Both the position numbers and the translations under genes were made by a program. From positions 1-6,244 of the forward strand of contig CAMLKX010000113.1 of NCBI GenBank assembly GCA_946480515.1: 6,244 nucleotides of DNA, in the 5' to 3' direction. Below are positions 1 through 5,199 of this stretch, in pieces (position 1 is the first letter of the stretch; every line of letters starts with the position of its first letter). The notes below the pieces were generated by a model. The model searched no databases. It had not been told where the DNA came from and saw only the letters and a program-made list of their open reading frames with translations. Source of the DNA: an uncultured Sphingomonadaceae bacterium. GTDB lineage: Bacteria > Pseudomonadota > Alphaproteobacteria > Sphingomonadales > Sphingomonadaceae.

Positions 1-1
1 G

Positions 2-634
2 ATCGCCTTCACGTCCGTCGCCGGCGGCAATGTCGCTGGAGCGGTTGCGGCGGCGGCTGCGTCCAATCTGCTCGGGGTGCTGGTAACTCCGTTCCTGACC
101 GGACTGCTGACCGATGTTCAGGGCAGCCAGGCTCCGCTCAGCGGCATTGGTAAGCTGATGCTTGAGCTGGTTCTGCCGTTCGCCCTCGGGCATCTCAGCC
201 GCCCGTGGCTCGGCGAATGGGCGGCGCGCAACAAGCGCCTACTCAGCTTCACCGATCGCGGAACGATTGTGCTGGCGGTTTACAGCGCCTTTTCCGCCGC
301 GGTGGTGGGCGGCATCTGGCGCCGGTTGGATGCGGTCGAGCTGGCGGTTTTGATCGGCGTATGCGCGGTGATCCTGCTGATCATCCTGCTGGTCACCGCG
401 TTTGGCTCACGGCTGCTCGGCTTCAACCGGGAAGATCGGATCACGATCCTGTTCGTCGGTTCGAAGAAGACGCTTGCGAGCGGTGTGCCGATCGCCCGCG
501 TGCTCTTCACGGGAGCCGACATGGGCGCCGTTCTCTTGCCGATCATGATCTTCCACCAGATGCAGCTGATGGTGTGCGCGTGGATCGCGAGCTGGCTCGC
601 GCAGCGCGGCAAGGTGGCTGCTAACCCCCGGTAA
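2..634 (+). CDS. SBF-like (YfeH-type) bile acid:sodium symporter family protein, 5'-truncated
   Basis: The reading frame is open from base 2, so the gene begins before the window; 210 residues of the C-terminal part are visible. The family (SBF-like, YfeH type) usually has about 320-330 residues with around ten membrane helices, so roughly the last two thirds is present. The visible part opens with AFTSVAGGNVAGA followed by SNLLGVLVTP, the conserved glycine/asparagine-rich segment of this family. Later come VGSKKTLASGVPIARVLF and LLPIMIFHQMQLMVCAW, typical of its last helices. Several hydrophobic stretches indicate an inner-membrane protein. The substrate is not known; YfeH-type members are annotated as putative sodium-dependent transporters, and no link to molybdate is implied. 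An internal GTG at 77 is not the true start because conserved family sequence lies upstream of it in frame. The 3' end overlaps the 3' end of moaA by 14 nt. Confidence 0.88.
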   Translation: MAFTSVAGGNVAGAVAAAAASNLLGVLVTPFLTGLLTDVQGSQAPLSGIGKLMLELVLPFALGHLSRPWLGEWAARNKRLLSFTDRGTIVLAVYSAFSAAVVGGIWRRLDAVELAVLIGVCAVILLIILLVTAFGSRLLGFNREDRITILFVGSKKTLASGVPIARVLFTGADMGAVLLPIMIFHQMQLMVCAWIASWLAQRGKVAANPR

Positions 635-1625
635 CGCTCATGTGGCGGGCGACTGCCGGAATGGTCCGTTCGATCGCGAAATCGTGGCGCTCGGGCTTTC
701 CGGCAAGCAACTCCGCCAGCGCCGCATCGACCGCTGCCCGGCCCTGCGCCCTGAACAGGTCCCGCAGCTCAACCTTCTGATCATGGCCCAAACAGCCGTA
801 GATCGTGCCGGTCGCGGTGACCCTGATGCGGTTGCAGCCTGCGCAGAAATTGCTGGTCAGCGGCGTGATCAGTCCGAGCCTTATTCCAAGGCCAGCGATG
901 TCGAAGTACCGCGCCGGCCCGCCGGTCCGATGAAGTGACGGGATCAGCGTGAACTGTTCCTCGAGCAGGTCACGGGCGGCGGTTAAGGGAAGATAATGAT
1001 CTTCCCGCCGCTGCTGAACCTCGCCGAGCGGCATGGTTTCGATGAGGCAGAGGTCGTGGCCTTCCTCTCCGCACCAGCGGAGCATGGCCACGAACTCGTC
1101 ATCATTTAGACCCTTGAGCGCAACCATGTTGATCCGGATCTTGATGCCGGCCTGGCGTGCCGCGGCGATCCCGCGCAGAACTTTGGCGAGATCACCCCGG
1201 CGGGTGATGTGGGTGAATCGCTCGGCCCGCAGCGTGTCGAGGCTGACGTTGACCCGGCGCACTCCCGCGTCGGCAAGGTCTGCCGCCATCGCCTGGAGCT
1301 GCGTTCCGTTGGTCGTTAGCGTGACTTCGTCGAGCCCTTGCCCGATCCTGCTGCCGAGATGACGCACAAGCTGGATCAGGTTGCGACGGACGAGCGGCTC
1401 GCCCCCGGTCAAGCGGATCCGCCGCACACCGCGGGTGATGAAGATATCGGCGAGGTCCGCCAGCTCTTCCAGGGAAAGAAGTTCGATCCCCAACAGTAGC
1501 TCCATGCGCTCCGACATGCAATAGCGGCAGCGCAGATCGCAGCGATCGGTCACCGACAACCGAACATAAGTGATCAGCCGTCCGAAGCTGTCCACCAGCC
1601 CGCTGTTCGCCGCGCTCTCTGCCAC
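621..1625 (-). CDS. moaA: GTP 3',8-cyclase MoaA (radical SAM)
   Basis: MoaA is a radical-SAM enzyme that rearranges GTP to 3',8-cyclo-7,8-dihydro-GTP, the first step of Moco synthesis; MoaC completes the step to cPMP. The 334-residue length is normal. The N-terminal cluster motif C29-x3-C33-x2-C36 (DRCDLRCRYC) binds the SAM-coordinating 4Fe-4S cluster, and GGEP at 74-77 is the SAM-binding motif. The second cluster is ligated by C261-x2-C264-x13-C278, followed by the family's GTP-site arginines (NRIR, 265-268). The protein ends in Gly-Gly (333-334), the conserved C-terminal tail needed for MoaA activity. The start is GTG at 1625: an in-frame TAA lies at 1637-1635, and no ATG is available before the conserved region; a GTG at residue 11 is a shorter alternative. 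No good Shine-Dalgarno is visible. The gene is divergent from mobA and overlaps the upstream transporter gene tail to tail. Confidence 0.97.
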   Translation of the reverse strand: MAESAANSGLVDSFGRLITYVRLSVTDRCDLRCRYCMSERMELLLGIELLSLEELADLADIFITRGVRRIRLTGGEPLVRRNLIQLVRHLGSRIGQGLDEVTLTTNGTQLQAMAADLADAGVRRVNVSLDTLRAERFTHITRRGDLAKVLRGIAAARQAGIKIRINMVALKGLNDDEFVAMLRWCGEEGHDLCLIETMPLGEVQQRREDHYLPLTAARDLLEEQFTLIPSLHRTGGPARYFDIAGLGIRLGLITPLTSNFCAGCNRIRVTATGTIYGCLGHDQKVELRDLFRAQGRAAVDAALAELLAGKPERHDFAIERTIPAVARHMSVTGG

Positions 1626-1683
1626 GCAGCGCCGTTAGCGATTCCCGCTTGCGAATGCCAGCAACGCCCGACAAGCGCTGGGC
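1626..1683. promoter_or_regulatory. 58-bp divergent moaA/mobA intergenic region
   Basis: This is the only noncoding DNA between the divergent starts of moaA (GTG, 1625) and mobA (ATG, 1684), so any dedicated promoter for either gene must lie here or inside the opposite gene. I see no convincing -35/-10 pair, no clear Shine-Dalgarno for either start, and no ModE-like inverted repeat. It is too short to hold a molybdenum-cofactor riboswitch. mobA's frame is closed by a TAG at 1636-1638, which bounds its start. Regulatory role is inferred from position only. Confidence 0.35.
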
Positions 1684-2280
1684 ATGAGCAGCGGATCGCC
1701 TAGTCTCGCCGTTGTCGTGCTCGCGGGAGGACAAGGTCGGCGCATCGGCGGCGGCAAGCCGGAGCGGTTGCTCGGCGGCGAGCGGTTGATCGACCGTGCA
1801 CTCCGACAGGCCCAGCGATGGTCGGCGACAATTGGCGTTGCTTGCGGCACACAGCCACTCCCCAACATAGGGATCGTCCCGCAGCTACTCGACGAGCAGG
1901 GTGCGGGTCCAATCTCGGGATTGCTCGCCGGGATCGATTTCGCACTGGAAGCTGACGCCCCGCTGCTGCTGACGATTCCGTCCGACACGCCGTTCCTGCC
2001 CTCGGACCTTCCTGACCGGCTGCTGGCGGCAATCGGCGGAAATGGCGCGGCCATCCCGCTGACCGAATCCCAGCTTCATCCCAGTTGCGGATTGTGGCGG
2101 ACCGACACTGGCCCGCAGATCATCGCCTATCTTGCTGATGGACGGCGGTCGATGATCGGTCTCGCCGAGCGGATCGGTTATTCGCCGGTGGCGTGGCCTG
2201 AACACCCGTTCGATCGCTTCTTCAACATCAATAGCGCTGAAGACCTGGCTAGCGCGGAGAAGCTGCTCAAAAATCGATGA
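1684..2280 (+). CDS. mobA: Molybdenum cofactor guanylyltransferase MobA
   Basis: MobA transfers GMP from GTP to Mo-MPT, making the guanine dinucleotide cofactor used by DMSO-reductase-family enzymes. The 198-residue length matches the family. The N-terminal nucleotide-binding loop is LAGGQGRRIGGGK (13-25), with K25 the likely phosphate-binding lysine. Next come GPISGLLAG (75-83), the metal-binding SDTPFLP (100-106, D101), HPSCGLW (132-138) and the terminal NINSAEDL (181-188). The loop is one residue shorter than in E. coli MobA, which has GGVDK where this protein has GGGK. The ATG at 1684 is the only sensible start, since an in-frame stop lies at 1636-1638. The gene is the only Moco gene on the + strand. 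It is head to head with moaA and overlaps the end of moeA by 14 nt. Related NTP-transferases (IspD- or MocA-like) are less likely given the Moco neighbours and the motif set. Confidence 0.9.
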   Translation: MSSGSPSLAVVVLAGGQGRRIGGGKPERLLGGERLIDRALRQAQRWSATIGVACGTQPLPNIGIVPQLLDEQGAGPISGLLAGIDFALEADAPLLLTIPSDTPFLPSDLPDRLLAAIGGNGAAIPLTESQLHPSCGLWRTDTGPQIIAYLADGRRSMIGLAERIGYSPVAWPEHPFDRFFNINSAEDLASAEKLLKNR

Positions 2281-3448
2281 TGTCGAGCGGGTCGCCCGAT
2301 TGGGCTTCGGCTGCTCCGGGCCGGCGGCGAACCAGCAGCTGCGCGTCTGCCAACGCACGCTGCGCGCCGGAGTCCTGCTCGGTCAGTCGCACGACCGCGC
2401 CGTCGCTCCAAAGGGCCCGGTCGAAGGTTTCGCGATCGCCGACCGCCGGAAAGACGCTGCCGGCAGTGACGCTGCGCCACCGAAGCGTATCCTGCGGATC
2501 GCTTCCGCTCAGCGCTACTAGCAACGGCGCCAGGAACAGCCGGGCCGTCACCATCGCCGACGTCGGGTTGCCAGGGAGGCCGAGCACCAGAGTATCGCCC
2601 ACGCGCGCAAACCAGACCGGCTTGCCAGGCTTGATCGCGACCTTGCCGAACAGCAATCCCGCGCCCAGCTCGGCGAATACCGGCTTCGCGAAATCCTTGT
2701 CACCGACCGATGCTCCGCCGGTGACGACGACCAGGTCGGCCGCACGCAACGCGCTCTCAGCTGCCGCCAGCATGGCCGCTCGATCGTCCCCTACTCTGCG
2801 GGTGTCGACGACGGTCCCGCCCCACTGTTCGACGAGAGCTGTCGCCCCAAACGAGACGCTGTCGGGGATCAGATATGGCGAGTGCCGCGCGGAGCCAGGA
2901 GCGGCAAGCTCGTCGCCGGTGCTGAGCAGCGCCACCCTGGGCTGACGGCTGACCACGACCTCAGCAACGTCTGCGCCGGCCGCGGCCACCAGTGCACGCG
3001 CATCCAATCGCCGCCCGGTATCGAGCAGCACGTCACCCGCGTGGAAGTCGAACCCTTTCCGGCGAATATGGCGTGCGGCTCCGAGCTCGGCGGTGCAAGA
3101 TACCTGGTCGCCATCACGGCGCACATTCTCCTGGATCACCACGCGGTCCGCACCGTGCGGCAACTGGCCGCCGGTGAAAATCCGGACGCACTCGCCCGCG
3201 CCGATCCGGCCAGCGAAGGGTACACCGGGGAAGGACTCGCCGATGACCCGCGCTTGCCGCCAGTCGTCGTCCCGCATTGCGTAACCGTCCATCGCGGACA
3301 CGTCGGCACGCGGGTGGTCGATCGCCGCGACCACCGGCGCAGCGAGAATGCGGCCATGCGCTTCCCGCAGCGGAACTTGCTCGGTGCCAAGCAGCCGAGC
3401 GTTGGCGATCAGCATCTCGATCGCCGCATCAAACGCCAGCAGGCTCAA
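2267..3448 (-). CDS. moeA: Molybdopterin molybdotransferase MoeA
   Basis: MoeA inserts molybdate into MPT, using the MPT-AMP made by the MoaB/Mog protein. It has 393 residues, close to the usual ~400. The N-terminal MoeA region carries SAMDGYAMR (51-59) and [11 protein letters not shown] (91-101). The central MPT-binding domain (about 170-312) shows LLSTGDEL (174-181), [12 protein letters not shown] (242-253), KPGKP (273-277) and [10 protein letters not shown] (290-299). The C-terminal domain IV follows (about 320-393). The start is TTG at 3448, whose TTGA overlaps the moaC stop by 4 nt; a GGGAGA sits 9 nt upstream. The next methionine (residue 12) would remove part of the conserved N-terminal helix, so TTG is preferred. 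It is the last gene of the leftward moaDEBC-moeA set and converges on mobA with a 14-nt overlap of coding ends. There is no space for a terminator. Confidence 0.96.
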   Translation of the reverse strand: MSLLAFDAAIEMLIANARLLGTEQVPLREAHGRILAAPVVAAIDHPRADVSAMDGYAMRDDDWRQARVIGESFPGVPFAGRIGAGECVRIFTGGQLPHGADRVVIQENVRRDGDQVSCTAELGAARHIRRKGFDFHAGDVLLDTGRRLDARALVAAAGADVAEVVVSRQPRVALLSTGDELAAPGSARHSPYLIPDSVSFGATALVEQWGGTVVDTRRVGDDRAAMLAAAESALRAADLVVVTGGASVGDKDFAKPVFAELGAGLLFGKVAIKPGKPVWFARVGDTLVLGLPGNPTSAMVTARLFLAPLLVALSGSDPQDTLRWRSVTAGSVFPAVGDRETFDRALWSDGAVVRLTEQDSGAQRALADAQLLVRRRPGAAEAQSGDPLDIIDF

Positions 3449-3918
3449 GCCGTCCAGTCTCCCGACCGGCCGCCTTCCTTGGCCGTCACCCGGATGCCGT
3501 CGATCGCCATGTGCTTGTCGACCGCCTTGAGCATGTCGAACAAGGTCAGGCAGGCGACCGAGACGGCGGTGAGTGCTTCCATCTCAACGCCGGTCTGACC
3601 GCGCGACCTGACCTCGGCCTCGACGCGCAAGCCCGGCAGGGACTCATCCGCCGTGATCTCGACAGACACCTTGGTCAGCGGGAGCGGGTGGCAGAGCGGA
3701 ATCAGGTTGGCGGTCTGCTTGGCGGCCATCACTCCTGCCAGTTCTGCAGTCGCGATGACCTCCCCTTTCGGCGTCCGGCCTTCCTTCAGCATCGCAAGGG
3801 TCTCGGCCGAGCACAGCAGGCGGCCCTCGGCGGTGGCGCGGCGATCGGTGACGGGTTTGTCGCCGACATCGACCATGCGCGCCCGTCCGGCAGCGTCGAG
3901 ATGGCTCAACTCACGCAC
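3445..3918 (-). CDS. moaC: Cyclic pyranopterin monophosphate synthase MoaC
   Basis: MoaC converts the MoaA product into cPMP in the cytoplasm and normally works as a hexamer. Its 157 residues match the family (~160). Conserved blocks are [15 protein letters not shown] near the N-terminus, [13 protein letters not shown] (72-84), [21 protein letters not shown] (from 109) and the terminal SGDW (152-155). K51, H77, E112, E114, D128 and K131 fall at the same positions as the E. coli MoaC active-site residues, so the enzyme looks intact. The start is GTG at 3918, inside the end of moaB (8-nt overlap), with a GAGAGG 5 nt upstream. The stop overlaps the TTG start of moeA. Both junctions suggest translational coupling. 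Confidence 0.97.
   Translation of the reverse strand: MRELSHLDAAGRARMVDVGDKPVTDRRATAEGRLLCSAETLAMLKEGRTPKGEVIATAELAGVMAAKQTANLIPLCHPLPLTKVSVEITADESLPGLRVEAEVRSRGQTGVEMEALTAVSVACLTLFDMLKAVDKHMAIDGIRVTAKEGGRSGDWTA
3458..3463 (-). promoter_or_regulatory. Shine-Dalgarno of moeA within the moaC SGDW codons
   Basis: Minus-strand GGGAGA lies 9 nt before the TTG start of moeA at 3448. It overlaps the codons TCG GGA GAC of the conserved MoaC C-terminal SGDW motif. It supports the unusual TTG start, which also overlaps the moaC stop (TTGA). Confidence 0.65.
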
Positions 3919-4447
3919 AGAGGCCTCTCAGCCGCGGGATCTGGCCCGCCAACGAACAAGGTTTGTAACGGCTGTCGAGCTCGAGCGCGAGCACCCCATC
4001 CCAGCCGTCGCGGCAGGCACCGGTGGAACCCGGCAGGCAGAAAATGAACGTGTCGTCGGCCTGGCCGGCGAACGCCCGAGATTGGAGGGTGGAAACACCC
4101 ACCGTGCCCGTGCTGACCTGGTGGAACAGTACCGCAAACCCGTCCATCTCGCGGCGGATCAGCGGCTTCACCGCCTCTGGAGTCACGTCGCGCGGGGCAA
4201 ATCCGGTGCCGCCGGTGGTGATCACCACGTCGACTGACGGATCGTCGATCCACCCCCGCAGCACCGACTGGATGGCAATGATCTCATCGGTGACAATCGC
4301 CTTGGCGGCGAGATCATGACCCGCCCCCTGAATCCGCTGGACGAGCAGGGCGCCGGACTTGTCGGTGGATTCGTCGCGGGTGTCGGAGACGGTGAGGACC
4401 GCGATCCTGAGCGGGAAAAAGTTCAGATTCTCATCGACACCCGGCAT
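3911..4447 (-). CDS. moaB: MoaB/Mog-type molybdopterin adenylyltransferase
   Basis: Proteins of this family adenylylate MPT to MPT-AMP, the substrate of MoeA. With the ATG at 4447 the protein has 178 residues, like E. coli MoaB (~170). Motifs: [12 protein letters not shown] (14-25) with D-K-S-G (29-32) beginning the MPT-binding fold, [17 protein letters not shown] (76-92), [10 protein letters not shown] (119-128) and LPGSTGAC (138-145). The C-terminus SRYKPCSL resembles MoaB more than Mog, so moaB is used, although Mog and MoaB are hard to separate by eye. An upstream in-frame GTG at 4501 would add 18 residues with no family counterpart and would overlap moaE by 52 nt. The ATG at 4447 lies 2 nt after the moaE stop and has a modest GGGA 6 nt upstream, so it is preferred. 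The 3' end overlaps moaC by 8 nt. Confidence 0.93.
   Translation of the reverse strand: MPGVDENLNFFPLRIAVLTVSDTRDESTDKSGALLVQRIQGAGHDLAAKAIVTDEIIAIQSVLRGWIDDPSVDVVITTGGTGFAPRDVTPEAVKPLIRREMDGFAVLFHQVSTGTVGVSTLQSRAFAGQADDTFIFCLPGSTGACRDGWDGVLALELDSRYKPCSLAGQIPRLRGLCA
3924..3929 (-). promoter_or_regulatory. Shine-Dalgarno of moaC within the moaB 3' end
   Basis: Minus-strand GAGAGG lies 5 nt before the GTG start of moaC at 3918. It is formed by the moaB codons CTG AGA GGC (Leu-Arg-Gly), with AGA an uncommon arginine codon for such a GC-rich gene. It supports the GTG start and coupled translation. Confidence 0.7.
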
Positions 4448-4449
4448 TA

Positions 4450-4899
4450 TCAGTCCCAGCGGGCGAGGTCGGCCCGGTCCTGTTCGCGTGGCTCGATCCA
4501 CTCGTTCCCGTCAAGGCCCTCTTCGCGCTTCCACAGCACGGCGTCGCTCTTCAGCCGGTCCATCGCATAATCCGCCGCCTCGAAGGCCGCTCTGCGGTGG
4601 GTTGCGGCGGCGGCGACGAACACAATCGTCTCGCCGGGCATGATCCGGCCATGGCGGTGGATGACGAGGAGATCGGCGACGCCAAAGCGGTCCGCCGCAT
4701 CCTGCGCGACCTGTTCGACCGAGCGGGCAGTCATTGTCGGGTGGGCTTCCAGCGTCAGCGAACGCACGCGCCCTCCTTCCCCACGCGCAATCCCGGCGAA
4801 GCTGACGACCGCGCCTGCTTCCTTAATTCCGCGGATGAAAGCGTCCAGCTCCGCTCCGGAATCAATGACGCCTTCAGTGAGCAGCGCTGCGATTGCCAT
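4450..4899 (-). CDS. moaE: Molybdopterin synthase catalytic subunit MoaE
   Basis: MoaE is the large subunit of MPT synthase. It binds cPMP and takes sulfur from the thiocarboxylated tail of MoaD to make MPT. From the ATG at 4899 the protein has 149 residues, as expected (~150). Visible family features are GAVVSFAGIAR (29-39) followed by LTLEAHPTM (48-56), VIHRHGRIMPGE (79-90), ATHRRAAFEA (99-108) and LKSDAVLWKRE (116-126). K117 and K124 correspond to the catalytic lysines K119 and K126 of E. coli MoaE. An in-frame extension to 4953 exists, but its 18 extra residues are unlike the family and would overlap moaD by 53 nt. The ATG at 4899 is 1 nt after the moaD stop with a strong GGGAGG 5 nt upstream. 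The stop is 2 nt before the moaB start. Confidence 0.95.
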   Translation of the reverse strand: MAIAALLTEGVIDSGAELDAFIRGIKEAGAVVSFAGIARGEGGRVRSLTLEAHPTMTARSVEQVAQDAADRFGVADLLVIHRHGRIMPGETIVFVAAAATHRRAAFEAADYAMDRLKSDAVLWKREEGLDGNEWIEPREQDRADLARWD

Positions 4900-4900
4900 G

Positions 4901-5146
4901 TCAGCCTCCCGAGAGCGGTGGCAGGAATTCAACTGAGCCGCCGGGAAGCACAATTGCGTCCTCGCCGACCAACTGATCAGCGACCGCCGCCTTGACTCGG
5001 ATCAGGTCGGTGAGTTCGCCACCCAGCTGTTCCCGGATGTCATGGACGGTCAGGCCGGCCGCGGTGCAAGCGAGCGGTATCGTCCGTCCGAATTGGTCCG
5101 CCAGTCTGCCGAAAAATCTGACTTCGATCTCACTCACTTGCCGCAA
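4901..5146 (-). CDS. moaD: Molybdopterin synthase sulfur carrier subunit MoaD
   Basis: MoaD is the small ubiquitin-like subunit of MPT synthase; its C-terminal glycine carries the thiocarboxylate sulfur. The 81-residue protein has the beta-grasp start EIEVRFFGRLADQFG (6-20), the VAAV-like late strand region KAAVADQLV and the terminal FLPPLSGG with the essential Gly-Gly (80-81). The start is uncertain. TTG at 5146 has AAGGCGG (5160-5154) 7 nt upstream, while GTG at 5137 would give a 78-residue protein starting MSEIEVRFFG, with AGGA 11 nt upstream. It is the first gene of the leftward Moco operon, directly followed by its partner moaE after 1 nt. It needs an activating E1-like enzyme (MoeB type), which is not in this window. 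It is divergent from proB across a short gap. Confidence 0.92.
   Translation of the reverse strand: MRQVSEIEVRFFGRLADQFGRTIPLACTAAGLTVHDIREQLGGELTDLIRVKAAVADQLVGEDAIVLPGGSVEFLPPLSGG
4905..4910 (-). promoter_or_regulatory. Shine-Dalgarno of moaE, inside the MoaD Gly-Gly codons
   Basis: Read on the minus strand, GGGAGG lies 5 nt before the moaE ATG at 4899. It falls on the last coding bases of moaD (TCG GGA GGC, Ser-Gly-Gly), just before its TGA. It decides the moaE start in favour of 4899 over the upstream in-frame codon at 4953. Confidence 0.8.
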
Positions 5147-5199
5147 TGTCCTGCCGCCTTTGCGCCAACGCGCGCTTTTCCATATGGCGTGGGCCAGCG
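5147..5199. promoter_or_regulatory. 53-bp divergent moaD/proB intergenic region
   Basis: This gap separates the start of the leftward Moco operon from proB on the plus strand. For proB, a weak sigma70-like pair can be proposed: TTGCGC at 5160-5165 and TATGGC at 5183-5188, spaced 17 bp, which would give a very short or absent 5' leader. A CATATG palindrome lies at 5181-5186. Toward moaD, AAGGCGG (5160-5154, minus strand) may be its ribosome binding site. No operator repeats or riboswitch-like structure are evident; the promoter for the Moco operon may lie within proB. The promoter call is tentative. Confidence 0.3.

Noticed and set aside
1626..1683. Possible Moco riboswitch or ModE-type operator upstream of moaA.
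   Set aside because: The gap is only 58 bp, too short for the riboswitch, and no ModE-like inverted repeat is visible.
1192..1734. A 180-codon minus-strand frame overlapping moaA in another phase and reaching into mobA.
   Set aside because: MoaA is unambiguous in its own frame; this translation is low-complexity Arg/Ala/Gly and overlaps two real genes.
2277..2945. A 222-codon open frame on the + strand that begins at an ATGA junction with the mobA stop and even starts with the same M-SSGSP residues as MobA.
   Set aside because: It lies wholly antisense to moeA, which has clear family motifs. Its composition (Ser/Arg/Ala/Thr-rich, no recognisable domain) is that of a shadow frame in GC-rich DNA, and the similar N-terminus is a short chance match.
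2882..4047. Long + strand open frames (2882-3598, 3277-4047) opposite moeA, moaC and moaB.
   Set aside because: They are antisense shadows of well-supported genes, with arginine-rich, domain-free translations and no ribosome sites.
1891..4349. An 11-base match (gacgagcaggg) with similar flanks within mobA (about 1891) and antisense to moaB (about 4340), giving similar Asp-Glu-Gln-Gly-Ala-Gly translations on the + strand.
   Set aside because: It is short and one copy lies in a noncoding frame; chance is likely in GC-rich sequence and no further copies form a repeat family.
4448..4501. N-terminal extension of moaB to a GTG at 4501.
   Set aside because: The added residues (Arg/Pro/Gly-rich) have no family counterpart and would overlap moaE by 52 nt, while the ATG at 4447 sits right after the moaE stop.
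4900..4953. N-terminal extension of moaE to an upstream in-frame start at 4953.
   Set aside because: The strong GGGAGG 5 nt before the ATG at 4899, and family length, favour the shorter protein.
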